A DNA stretch of 64,000 bases. Source: Firmicutes bacterium UBA5201 (lineage in GTDB: Bacteria > Bacillota > Clostridia > Peptostreptococcales > Acidaminobacteraceae). Location: positions 186,001-250,000 of the forward strand of contig DHVT01000015.1 in assembly GCA_002412775.1 (NCBI GenBank), written 5' to 3'. A program made the position numbers and the translations under genes. The notes below the pieces were generated by a model. It saw only the letters and a program-made list of their open reading frames with translations. It was not told the origin of the DNA and searched no databases. Positions 35,366-43,122 of the stretch are shown here, one piece after another (position 1 is the first letter of the stretch; the number at the start of each line of letters is the position of its first letter).

Positions 35366-35518
35366 GAATTGAAAGTCGAAAGCAAATGCGTATTTTGAGG
35401 TGAAGCAATTGCAGATCGGATTTATAAATTTTTCGAGAGAAGAAAGAAATAAAGTGCTTGCACATTAAAAATGTTAGGAACTCAGATTGCTTTGGATGAA
35501 CTAGGTATTGGTGTTATC
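35366..35518 (+). pseudogene. 5' remnant of a second DUF6361 gene with its leader
   Basis: About 150 bp strongly similar to 23060-23211: the leader GAAAGCAAATGCGTATTTTG, ribosome-binding site, TTGCAGATCGGATTTATAAA and the first roughly 35 codons. A one-base loss in GTGCTTGCACATTAAAAATG shifts the frame. Similarity stops abruptly at 35518, where the CGAACAACTGTGG lead-in of GTACC copy D begins. It is a stump, not a gene. Confidence 0.85.
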
Positions 35519-35528
35519 GAACAACTGT

Positions 35529-35660
35529 GGGTACCACGTACCACGAACCAATGTGGCGGTAACTGCGGTAAAACGAAAACGGATATAGTGTTTTGAACAC
35601 TTGTAGGCATTGGAATTGTCATTTGAATGAAAATGTTATGCGGTACCAAGCGGCGTTATC
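35529..35660 (+). repeat. GTACC element copy D
   Basis: GGGTACCACGTACCACGAAC, then GGATATAGTGTTTTGAACAC and GTAGGCATTGGAATTGTCAT and a second GCGGTACCAAGCGGCG half-unit; the right end is missing. Preceded directly by the DUF6361 stump. No further gene signal until 35843. Confidence 0.8.
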
Positions 35661-35842
35661 CCCAAAGGAGAACAAGTTGTAAACAAATGCAGTAATTAAT
35701 GAAATACAGGCCAAGAATCATGCAGTTTATCTTAGCCATAAGTGTACATATTCATTTATTTGGATTTTACTAAATTTGCATCTATCAACATAATGACTTA
35801 TTTTAAAAAGAATACACATAAAATATTAATATAGGTGGATTT

Positions 35843-37477
35843 ATGAATAAATTAGAAGTTGCGTTTAATGAGTTAAAATTAGAAGTTGACTCAGAAATTA
35901 GAACATTAAAAGAATCGATTAAAAGCAAAGATAATTTAATTGAGAACGTATCTAGTGAACTAAATCAAGCTTATGAAATAATTAAGAATTTGGAAAATAT
36001 AATAATTATTAACTCTCAAAACACGAGTAAACATCCAGGCCAGTCGAACACAATCAGTGAAACATTCTTTGAACAATATTTTGAAGCAGAAAACATGAAG
36101 TTAGAATATATTTCTTCAGTGGATTGGCGTAATACAACGTTTGACGAGATAATTGAAATCATTCAATTTTGCCTAATTAATTATGATATCTCATTAGCAG
36201 GTGATGTGATCATACTCAGCTGTAAAACAGTGATTGAAAGTTCAAATGGTGACAATTTAACGGGTTATTATAATGGCATATTGAAGTTGCTAAAATTTCA
36301 AGATGTTGATGAGTTTGAGTTGATTTTGGCTGTTTACAATACACTTCTAGATAAAAAATTAGATGATATTGACACTCGATTTATTGAAGAAAGTTCAAAA
36401 ATCATTATAAATAACATTTTAGAATACATGTGCGCAATTGAAGATTTAATGACTTGTCTAAGAATATTTGCTTATCAACATAATTTTGATGCATATGGCA
36501 TCGTCCGAGATAGTGTAATAAAGCATTTTAACTCGGATCAAAAGAAACCAAATAAAGTAATTCTTGAGCTAATTTGTCTCGATACAATTTTTGATTATTC
36601 TTTTAAACCGATATTAAATCTAAGTAAAGATTATCAACTCATCTACAATCAGTTAAATAAAATTCAATATTTGAATGATGATTTTTTGAAAACTGAATAT
36701 CAAATTCGAGAGAATACTTTCACTAAAGTATATGAAATTATAAAATCAGCCGTATCACATCCAAATCTTGCATCTGAAATTGTGAATGTTTGGAATGATC
36801 TCGAAATTAAAATAATAGATTTAGCTGATGATTTAATATTAAAAAAAGATAGTCATCTACCAGTTGAAACTGCCTCCCATGAACTCTTATTTACGCAATT
36901 AAAGAGGAAAAAGGATTCAAATCCACCTATTGTTTCCATGGTTGGCTTCACTGACGGATTTTCCTGTCTTATTCACGGAAATGAGTTTCAAATTAGAAAA
37001 TGCAAATTAGAGTACGGACCTCAAATTTCTGATGGAAAGACCTCAAAATATAAGTTTAAGGAAGTTGACTTATTGTATTGTCCAACTTGTAGAATAAACT
37101 ATATAAATAAGTGTATTAAAAGTGAAATACCTGGAGAAGTTACAATTTTCCAGTATAAAGAGTTAAACGATAAAAAAGAAAATGAAGCATTTGAAGAATT
37201 TTGGGATAGGCTTTCAAAAGAGAAAAAATCAATAGTAATAACAGACAATTGGAACACAGAATCAGATTTAATAAAAATGGGTTACTCAACAAAAATAGAT
37301 TTAAAGAAAAGACGTCAGATTTTAATCGAAAAAGCAATTCCGGTTCTAGGTTATAGACAAGTTGTAAAGCATATAGAATGGCAGATTAAGCTCAGGAAAA
37401 ATTCTAACAAAGATTACTCACGGGCTATAGACACGTGGAAAGCGGATTTGAGATTTTTAAATTCTATTTATAGGTAA
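35843..37477 (+). CDS. Uncharacterised protein with coiled coil and Cys cluster, 544 aa
   Basis: No family recognised. Residues 1-55 form a coiled coil (VDSEIRTLKESIKSKDNLIE). A long helical middle (about 60-330) has repeated Asp/Leu-rich helices resembling HEAT or TPR-like arrays. Residues about 365-420 carry KCKLEYGPQISDGKTSKYKF then LLYCPTCRINYINKC, a Cys pair CPTC with outlying Cys and a His that may bind zinc. The C-terminus is basic (DLKKRRQILIEKAIP). Soluble. It is very AT-rich relative to the flanking chromosome. It shares a segment between copies D and E with the next small gene, 39 bp downstream, so they may be one system. Confidence 0.65.
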   Translation: MNKLEVAFNELKLEVDSEIRTLKESIKSKDNLIENVSSELNQAYEIIKNLENIIIINSQNTSKHPGQSNTISETFFEQYFEAENMKLEYISSVDWRNTTFDEIIEIIQFCLINYDISLAGDVIILSCKTVIESSNGDNLTGYYNGILKLLKFQDVDEFELILAVYNTLLDKKLDDIDTRFIEESSKIIINNILEYMCAIEDLMTCLRIFAYQHNFDAYGIVRDSVIKHFNSDQKKPNKVILELICLDTIFDYSFKPILNLSKDYQLIYNQLNKIQYLNDDFLKTEYQIRENTFTKVYEIIKSAVSHPNLASEIVNVWNDLEIKIIDLADDLILKKDSHLPVETASHELLFTQLKRKKDSNPPIVSMVGFTDGFSCLIHGNEFQIRKCKLEYGPQISDGKTSKYKFKEVDLLYCPTCRINYINKCIKSEIPGEVTIFQYKELNDKKENEAFEEFWDRLSKEKKSIVITDNWNTESDLIKMGYSTKIDLKKRRQILIEKAIPVLGYRQVVKHIEWQIKLRKNSNKDYSRAIDTWKADLRFLNSIYR

Positions 37478-37516
37478 AACATAAATCCTGTTCTAAAAAA
37501 CAATTATGGAGGAATA

Positions 37517-37996
37517 ATGAGACCAATATCTGATACACAGCCACTAATGAAAAGTATATTTCCGGGATTAGAAGATTTTCCAATGAACGTAATGATAACA
37601 TCAGTGACAAAACAAAATAATGGATTACCGATAATATCATTTCTTGTAATTGTCGATGATAATAGCATTACGAAAATCAATCACTCAGGTAATCATCTTA
37701 ATCTTGAACTGTTTACTTATACTGAGGTAAACCCAAATGGTTTTGGAAAAGATTTTTTCTTGAAATTTAAATTTTTGTGTAATTCTGAGGAATTGGAATA
37801 TGTTGCTGAGATAACTGCTAATAATCAAATACGTCAGATTGATTTTATTCAAGCGCTGAAAACAGTAGATAAGATTAATGTTTGGTTTGCAAATAAGGAT
37901 AGAAAAGTTGAAAAAGTAATTTCTATCGATTTTGATTATCAAGTGGTCAAACCTGCTGTAACAGATCTACTTGCTCCTATTAGTGTATCCCATTAG
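37517..37996 (+). CDS. Small uncharacterised protein, 159 aa
   Basis: No family recognised. Mostly beta-strand character: LPIISFLVIVDDNSITKINH, then FLKFKFLCNSEELEYVAEIT and VWFANKDRKVEKVISIDF. No signal peptide or membrane helix. ATG follows GGAGG. It is 39 bp after the Cys-cluster protein with no terminator between, so an operon is likely. Nothing follows until the macrodomain stump at 38083. Confidence 0.6.
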   Translation: MRPISDTQPLMKSIFPGLEDFPMNVMITSVTKQNNGLPIISFLVIVDDNSITKINHSGNHLNLELFTYTEVNPNGFGKDFFLKFKFLCNSEELEYVAEITANNQIRQIDFIQALKTVDKINVWFANKDRKVEKVISIDFDYQVVKPAVTDLLAPISVSH

Positions 37997-38082
37997 TCAA
38001 ATTATTACCCACTTCTATAACATGAGCTATTGTAATAATAACATTAATATCATTAAATTATTAAAACTGAGAAGGTGCTATC

Positions 38083-38117
38083 ATGCCATTTGAAATCGTA
38101 AGAAACGACATAACTAC
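38083..38117 (+). pseudogene. Macrodomain gene stump (first 11 codons)
   Basis: After a GAAGGTG ribosome-binding site, ATG starts MPFEIVRNDIT, the near-invariant opening of O-acetyl-ADP-ribose deacetylase-type macrodomain proteins (usually followed by K-x-x-x-DAIVNAAN). After the T codon the text goes straight into GTACC copy E. The rest of the gene is missing. Confidence 0.7.
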
Positions 38118-38120
38118 TGC

Positions 38121-38329
38121 GGGTACCACGTACCAAACGGCGGCAACGGCGGTAACTCGAAAAAGTGCATAGTGTTTTGAACTCTTGTAGGCATTGAAAT
38201 TGTTATTCGGATGAATTTGGTATGCGGTACCAATACGGCGGTAACGGCAATAACTCTGTACTGACCAGCCCCTTTCTCAAATTACCATTATGTCTGAATT
38301 GGAGTTGAATGCCAAAGGCATTCCTTTAT
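38121..38329 (+). repeat. GTACC element copy E, full length (209 bp)
   Basis: GGGTACCACGTACCAAACGG to the right-end hairpin GAATGCCAAAGGCATTC plus CTTTA. Nearly the same length and architecture as copy C. It follows the macrodomain stump without a gap. Confidence 0.88.
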
Positions 38330-38438
38330 TATGAAGCAATTGAATGTAATGATGGCATTAATCGTTTTCAATTTTGATGAATTCTATTTCCTATTTAGAT
38401 CAATAATTTGATTTTGGGAAGTGGAATGTATTACTACT

Positions 38439-38512
38439 GTGTGTACTAAGCACCAAGTGGCATTAAAGGTGGTAAAAGATCTCATGATTTTCGTGAGATC
38501 TTTATTTTTTGT
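38439..38512 (+). repeat. GTACC partial copy F joined to terminator module c
   Basis: GTGTGTACTAAGCACCAAGT, GGCATTAAAGGTGGT, then AAAGATCTCATGATTTTCGT and GAGATCTTT with a T-run. It shows the repeat core fused to the same terminator seen at 17919, 22966 and 42895. The 38330-38627 gap holds nothing else. Confidence 0.65.
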
Positions 38513-38630
38513 AGAATCAATGAAAGACCAAATAAAGCAGGCAAAGAAATCGATTTCGTAAATAACCTAATTGTGATATCATTGTAAATGAGGAACTATG
38601 AATAGTTTACAAGAAAGCGAGTGATAAGTG

Positions 38631-40295
38631 ATGAAACCAATTGATAAAACGATTAATTCTAAGTTGGATATAATTGAGAAAACGAGTAAAAGTCGGATTT
38701 GTGGTTATCTCAAGGCAAATGGGACATCAATTGTTAATGGAAATGGTGATGAAATTTTGCTAACCGGCTGGGGACTTGGAAACTGGTTCCTCAATGAAGG
38801 CTATATGTGGAAGTCGTTTAGGAACAGCCGTTTTGATCGACCAAGACGAATTGAAAGGGTTGTTGAAGAATTGACAGGTAAGGCCTACAAGGAGCATTTT
38901 TTTGAAGTGTTCAGAAGTCATTACTTTACAGAAGCGGAAATAAGAGATATGGCAGAATTAGGTTATAATTCTGTACGTATTCCTATTCATTGGCGCTTAC
39001 TTATGGAAGAAAATGAGGAAATTACATTTATTGAAACGGGTTTCAAGTTAATTGATCAATGTTTAGATTGGTGTGAAAAATATTCACTTTATGCTTTTAT
39101 TGATATGCATGGAGCACCGGGCGGGCAAACTGGTGCGAATATTGATGACAGTATAGATGATATTCCAAGACTATTTATAGATGAACATAGCTATAAGCAG
39201 TGTATAGAACTCTGGAAGGAATTAGCCAGAAGATACAAAGACCGATTCATAGTTGGTGGGTATGATCTTCTTAACGAGCCCATTCGGCCAAGTGACTCGA
39301 AAATAGAGAGTTTCGATCATTTGTTGCCCCAATTGATTAAGTTCTACGAGGACGTTATTTATGAAATAAGAAAAATCGATGATAAACATATGTTTTCTAT
39401 TGAAGGTCACCACTGGTCGACCAATACTGAAGTGTTTGATCGGGTGTATGATCCTAACATGGTCATTCATTTCCATCGTTATGGTTGTAATCCGGATTAT
39501 CAGGCATTTGAAGAGTTTGTAGAATTGTCATTGAAAATGAATTTACCTTTATGGTTGGGTGAAACCGGCGAGAACGTGCTGGAGTGGTTTTCTGCTATGT
39601 ATCCTCTAGCCCTTGAGTTGAACATTGGTTACAACTTATGGCCAGCAAAGAAAATGGAATCGATGAATTCCCCGTATTCGATAAAGCAACCAGAAGGTTG
39701 GAATGAGATTTTATATTATTTGGATGGCGGTAAACACCCGGGTTACCAGAAGGCAAGAGCAATTTTTGATGAGTTGCTTCATAATATTAAATTTGAGAAC
39801 TGCATAAAAAATAAAAATGTTACAGATGCTGTGTTTAGAAACTCAGGAACTAGAGTCATGGGGATTGATTTTGACGAATTTCCAGGGAGTGGGCATTCAT
39901 ACTTAAGTAATCGCCATCATAAAAATGAACATTCGCATAGATGTAATACTGGCATGAAACTTATAACACACAATAGGCCCGCACAGCCCAAAGTTGGTTT
40001 TTATAATCAGTGGGATTTCAATGCTCTGGCACTAGAAAAAAGAGAGTTTGCCTGCTATACCTTTACTGGAGATAAAAGTGAGAGTGAATGGCAAGTAAGT
40101 ATACGAGGCTTGGAAAATGGAGAATTGATTGTTTATGAGAACGATCAAGTGATTAAAAAAATTGAATTCTTGCAAGAACGTGATTATATTACTTTTTCCT
40201 TCCCTGGTGTAAAATTGGATCAATTGGGAGTCCGGAGACTAAAAATAGAAGTTATGCTTGGAGAAGTGGCAGTTGATTGGGTTCAACTTGCTTAA
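38631..40295 (+). CDS. Glycoside hydrolase family 5 protein
   Basis: 554 residues. Residues about 20-370 form a GH5 barrel: NGDEILLTGWGLGNWFLNEG, LGYNSVRIPIHWR, CEKYSLYAFIDMHGAPGGQT. The acid/base Glu is in YDLLNEPIRP and the nucleophile Glu in PLWLGETGEN; the substrate His is in VIHFHRYG. It resembles exo-beta-1,3-glucanase-type GH5. A C-terminal beta domain of about 130 residues (WDFNALALEKREFACYTFTG) may bind carbohydrate. There is no signal peptide, so it acts in the cytoplasm on imported oligosaccharides. ATG at 38631. It is an ordinary metabolic gene inside the repeat array, which argues the island is not purely defensive. Confidence 0.88.
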   Translation: MKPIDKTINSKLDIIEKTSKSRICGYLKANGTSIVNGNGDEILLTGWGLGNWFLNEGYMWKSFRNSRFDRPRRIERVVEELTGKAYKEHFFEVFRSHYFTEAEIRDMAELGYNSVRIPIHWRLLMEENEEITFIETGFKLIDQCLDWCEKYSLYAFIDMHGAPGGQTGANIDDSIDDIPRLFIDEHSYKQCIELWKELARRYKDRFIVGGYDLLNEPIRPSDSKIESFDHLLPQLIKFYEDVIYEIRKIDDKHMFSIEGHHWSTNTEVFDRVYDPNMVIHFHRYGCNPDYQAFEEFVELSLKMNLPLWLGETGENVLEWFSAMYPLALELNIGYNLWPAKKMESMNSPYSIKQPEGWNEILYYLDGGKHPGYQKARAIFDELLHNIKFENCIKNKNVTDAVFRNSGTRVMGIDFDEFPGSGHSYLSNRHHKNEHSHRCNTGMKLITHNRPAQPKVGFYNQWDFNALALEKREFACYTFTGDKSESEWQVSIRGLENGELIVYENDQVIKKIEFLQERDYITFSFPGVKLDQLGVRRLKIEVMLGEVAVDWVQLA

Positions 40296-40358
40296 AACTA
40301 TGAGCTCCGGAACACCATGTTGTTATAACATTTAAATTTGAAATGGAGATTTAACCCT

Positions 40359-40589
40359 ATGTTTGGTAAAGAGGATGAAACTTACAATAACCTTAGAAAT
40401 AATTCGGTGAATCAGTGGCTCAATGATATGAGTCAACATGAAGAAGTTGCTGTACGTGGTGGTGTTAAGGTTACCACAGACTATATCGCTGATTTAAAAA
40501 AGAAAATTATAAGGCTGGAATCTGAAAACGCACTAAAAAACGAATATATGAAGAAAATTCGAGCTAAAAAGTCTACCGGAAAATACTGA
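40359..40589 (+). CDS. Small coiled-coil protein, 76 aa
   Basis: No family recognised. The start at 40359 (MFGKEDETYNN) has GGAG ten bases upstream; the earlier TTG has none. The last 35 residues form a basic coiled coil (YIADLKKKIIRLESENALKN). Its stop codon TGA overlaps the first bases of GTACC copy G, so the repeat begins at the gene's end. Confidence 0.5.
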   Translation: MFGKEDETYNNLRNNSVNQWLNDMSQHEEVAVRGGVKVTTDYIADLKKKIIRLESENALKNEYMKKIRAKKSTGKY

Positions 40590-40660
40590 GAGTACCACGT
40601 ACTAAGCAGCGGTTGTGGCATTAACGTTGTACTGACAAGTACATCGTTCGATATAGAAAC
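40590..40660 (+). repeat. GTACC element copy G (second half-unit)
   Basis: GAGTACCACGTACTAAGCAG, CGGTTGTGGCATTAACG, then TGTACTGACAAGTACA, a 6-bp inverted repeat. It matches the second half of copies B and C. A weak hairpin AAGCCATT/AGTGGCTT lies at 40683-40717; nothing else before 40869. Confidence 0.7.
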
Positions 40661-40868
40661 AAAAGTATTCTTCCAAATCAATAAAGCCATTGAATGTGTT
40701 AATGACATTTAGTGGCTTCTAGTTTAACAAAATCTATTTCCCAAAATTAAATTAAATTTGATTGCGGGATATAGAATTGTATAATGATTATAGACGGTTA
40801 TACGACATTCATACGACATTCATGCAAGTCTAAGTTGTTGGAAAAATTTTTAGGAGATTTATTGGATT

Positions 40869-41099
40869 ATGGGCAAAAAAAATAACTCTAAGAAAAGAAT
40901 AAGAAAGAAAATGGAAATTTGGACTGAAGAACAATATGAAGAATATATTATGGATTTGTACGATATGGATTTTGTTGCGGGGTATACAGAGGGTGGATTA
41001 CCTTATGGTAATTTCATCAATGAAGATAATAACTATGTCAATGATGTTAAGCCTAGTCAAAGGATATCAAATGATGACGAAGAGGATATACCGTTTTAA
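40869..41099 (+). CDS. Small protein with SSB-like acidic C-terminal tail, 76 aa
   Basis: No family recognised for the body. The N-terminus is very basic (MGKKNNSKKRIRKKMEIWTE), the middle helical, and the C-terminus reads SNDDEEDIPF-stop, essentially the SSB C-terminal tail (D-D-D-I-P-F) that docks repair and replication proteins. Start has TAGGAG nine bases upstream. The last codons and stop (GATATACCGTTTTAA) overlap the start of a GTACC fragment (H). It may bind nucleic acid through its basic end and recruit SSB partners; inference only. Confidence 0.6.
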   Translation: MGKKNNSKKRIRKKMEIWTEEQYEEYIMDLYDMDFVAGYTEGGLPYGNFINEDNNYVNDVKPSQRISNDDEEDIPF

Positions 41100-41141
41100 A
41101 CTGTTATAGGCATTGGGATTGTCATTTTTATAAAAAATGTA
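41097..41141 (+). repeat. GTACC element fragment H (middle part)
   Basis: TTTTAAACTGTTATAGGCAT then TGGGATTGTCAT matches GTTTTGAACTcTTGTAGGCA/TTGGGATTGTCAT of copies C-E. It overlaps the 3' end of the preceding small gene and ends at the ribosome-binding site of the next. Confidence 0.65.
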
Positions 41142-41154
41142 AGGAGGGAAAGCC

Positions 41155-41829
41155 ATGTCAAAAGGTATAGAAAAAATCGATGTAGGTGGGGTGAATTGTT
41201 ATTTGCTCGAAGCAGAAGATGGCTTTGTGCTAATAGATACTGGATTTCCCGCTAAACGTATGTTTCTTGATGAAGTGTTGAAGAAAGCACTCAATAAGCC
41301 TGGAGAAGTACCTAAAAAGTTAAAACTTATTATTCTAACTCATGGCGATTCAGATCATGCTGGGAATTGTAAATTTCTAAGAGAAAATTATGGTGCGAAA
41401 ATTGCAATGCATTTTGAGGATTCGATGATGGTTGAAGAGGGGAATATGTCGTGGAATCGGAAGTCAAAACCTGATAGAATGTCATTTACTTTCAGATTAG
41501 CCACTCACGCTTTCGGTAAGAATAGTGATTTTGAAACGTTTAAGCCTGATATTTACATAGTGGACGGACAAAATCTCGCTGAGGTTGGTTTATCTGCAAA
41601 GGTAATTCATCTTCCTGGGCACTCAAAAGGTTCTATTGGTGTACTGACAAACGGAGGGGAGTTATTTTGCGGTGACTTAATTTACAATTTCGCAGGTTTC
41701 AGTTATATCGATAATCTTGATGACTTTAACGAAAGTATAAATAAACTGAAAAAGTTGGATATCAATACCTTTTACCCTGGTCATGGAAAGCCATTTGCAA
41801 TAGGTTATTTTAATAAAAAATTTATGTAA
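41155..41829 (+). CDS. MBL-fold metallo-hydrolase, 224 aa
   Basis: A glyoxalase II-type metallo-beta-lactamase fold: FVLIDTGFPAKRM, THGDSDHAGNCKFL (HxxxDH with a Gly for the first metal His+2, so metal site 1 is altered from HxHxDH), VIHLPGHSKGSIGVL (third metal His), GELFCGDLIYN (bridging Asp) and FYPGHGKPF (last His). All key residues except the second His of the first motif are present. The ATG follows AGGAGGG. The substrate is unknown; these enzymes hydrolyse thioesters, lactones or phosphodiesters. It occupies its own segment between fragments H and I. Confidence 0.88.
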   Translation: MSKGIEKIDVGGVNCYLLEAEDGFVLIDTGFPAKRMFLDEVLKKALNKPGEVPKKLKLIILTHGDSDHAGNCKFLRENYGAKIAMHFEDSMMVEEGNMSWNRKSKPDRMSFTFRLATHAFGKNSDFETFKPDIYIVDGQNLAEVGLSAKVIHLPGHSKGSIGVLTNGGELFCGDLIYNFAGFSYIDNLDDFNESINKLKKLDINTFYPGHGKPFAIGYFNKKFM

Positions 41830-41840
41830 AAAAAGAAACT

Positions 41841-41892
41841 GGGTACAGTGTACTACCCTTACGATATCGGCGGCTGTAGCAATACATTGTTC
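41841..41892 (+). repeat. GTACC element copy I (partial)
   Basis: GGGTACAGTGTACTACCCTT then ACGATATCGGCGGCTGTAGC, 11 bp after the MBL gene. Confidence 0.6.
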
Positions 41893-41927
41893 TTTGAAAG
41901 TGAAATAATTAGAATGGAGGTGAAGTT

Positions 41928-42236
41928 TTGATTGGTTTGTTAAATGTTGGTAGCCTGGTTTTAGGATTAGTAGCTTGGATCCTTCCAATTGTAAATTTGA
42001 TCAAAAGAATAAATAACAACAATAATTATTGGGCTTTGCTGTCAATTGTGAGCCTCAGTGCCTGTGCAACATCTTTACTTTTTCAGATCATCTACAACAA
42101 ACACTTGGTATTAATTGAAGATTGGTCTGCGTTAATGGATACAATAAATGCTGTAGTATATGTTTCAACATTTCTTCTTTTGACTACTATTTTATTGAAT
42201 GTAATCGTTTTTGTGATGTACAACAGAAGAGGTTAA
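41928..42236 (+). CDS. Three-TM small membrane protein, 102 aa
   Basis: No family recognised. Three hydrophobic helices (LVLGLVAWILPIVNLI; WALLSIVSLSACATSLLFQI; VSTFLLLTTILLNVIVFVMY). The TTG start follows GGAGGTG at seven bases. The stop codon falls where a GNAT fragment begins, so the junction is probably a recombination scar and the last few residues may not be native. Confidence 0.6.
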   Translation: MIGLLNVGSLVLGLVAWILPIVNLIKRINNNNNYWALLSIVSLSACATSLLFQIIYNKHLVLIEDWSALMDTINAVVYVSTFLLLTTILLNVIVFVMYNRRG

Positions 42237-42484
42237 ATAAAGAATTTTGGGCGAATGGTTACATGTATGAAGCGTTACAAAAGATTATTGAGTTTGCTAG
42301 AAATACAATGAATGTTAAGACAATAAATGCTTGTATTTATACCCAGAATAGCAAATCGATAAAGTTAGTTAAAAAATTAGGTTTTGCAGTAAGTGATTCA
42401 AAATATGAACGATTTAGAGATAAGAAGTATTTACATAGGATTTATTCACTCAGTTTCGAAGAATCAAAATGTGAGGAGGCTTAA
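42236..42484 (+). pseudogene. GNAT acetyltransferase 3' fragment
   Basis: An open frame beginning near 42236 reads NKEFWANGYMYEALQKIIEF, ARNTMNVKTINACIYTQNSK, SIKLVKKLGF, the C-terminal half of a RimJ/RimL-type GNAT with acetyl-CoA-site residues (W-x-N-G-Y-M) and the usual N-S-x-S-x-K-L-x-x-K-L-G-F end. The N-terminal half is replaced by the upstream membrane-protein gene. Without the first strands it should be inactive. Confidence 0.7.
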
Positions 42485-42485
42485 C

Positions 42486-42863
42486 ATGATAGTAGCAGCA
42501 ATTACATTTGTTGTACTCTCAATAGCAATTGGAGTTCTTCAATTGGCATTGGCTTTAGGTGCGCCTTTGGGAGAGTATACTATGGGGGGGGAATTTTCTG
42601 GAAAATTACCAATTAAAATGCGAATAGCTGCATTGGTTCAGTTATTTATTCTATTTGTTTTTGTCATTATTGTTTTAACCAAGGCGGGGTTAGCATTTCA
42701 ACAGTTTTATAGTTTTGGAAGAATTGGTATTTGGTTTATTGTGGCTTTTTTTATCCTGGGGTCAATTATGAACTTATCTTCTCCAAGTAAAAAAGAAAAA
42801 CTTATAATGGGGCCAGCAAATATTATTGCTTTACTTAGTACACTAGTAGTTGCAGTTTTTTAA
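42486..42863 (+). CDS. Four-TM small membrane protein, 125 aa
   Basis: No family named. Four hydrophobic stretches: IVAAITFVVLSIAIGVLQLA, LVQLFILFVFVIIVLTKAGL, IGIWFIVAFFILGSIMNLSS and IMGPANIIALLSTLVVAVF, the last leading to the C-terminus. The loop LGAPLGEYTMGGEFSGKLPI is a recurring feature of a group of small membrane proteins in Firmicutes. ATG follows GAGGAGG and lies one base after the GNAT fragment stop. A terminator module follows at 42895. Confidence 0.7.
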   Translation: MIVAAITFVVLSIAIGVLQLALALGAPLGEYTMGGEFSGKLPIKMRIAALVQLFILFVFVIIVLTKAGLAFQQFYSFGRIGIWFIVAFFILGSIMNLSSPSKKEKLIMGPANIIALLSTLVVAVF

Positions 42864-42894
42864 TGCTAAGTCATCAAATCTAGAATTTGAATCA

Positions 42895-43054
42895 AAGATC
42901 TCATGATTTTTTTTGAGATCTTTATTTTTTTGTTCATTTTGTGGAATGTTCTTATAATGCAAAATGTTATACTGAAAGTAGTGGATAGATGAATTAAGTA
43001 ACGAATGCAAATACATATTAAAGGTAAAACGAAGCAATTGCAGATCGAATTTAT
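42895..43054 (+). repeat. Terminator-promoter module d plus DUF6361 5' remnant
   Basis: AAAGATCTCATGATTTTTTT, TTCATTTTGTGGAATGTTCT, TATACT at 42969, then GCAAATACATATTAAAGG and GAAGCAATTGCAGATCGAAT, matching the DUF6361 leader and first codons at 23060-23120. It runs directly into a GTACC middle fragment at 43060. It now provides the terminator and a promoter-like stretch ahead of the GNAT/serS genes. Confidence 0.75.
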
Positions 43055-43059
43055 TTAGG

Positions 43060-43098
43060 AAAAATGGATTTTGTGTTTTGAACTGTTTTTGGCATTTG
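43060..43098 (+). repeat. GTACC element fragment K (middle part)
   Basis: AATGGATTTTGTGTTTTGAA then CTGTTTTTGGCATTTG, similar to GGATATAGTGTTTTGAAC/TTGTAGGCATTGG of copy D. Directly after the DUF6361 remnant. Confidence 0.55.
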
Positions 43099-43122
43099 AG
43101 GGGAGAGCCCAGGAGGATATGT

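Noticed and set aside
41928..42484. A single intact GNAT gene
   Set aside because: Only the C-terminal half of a GNAT is present; the upstream frame is a membrane protein.
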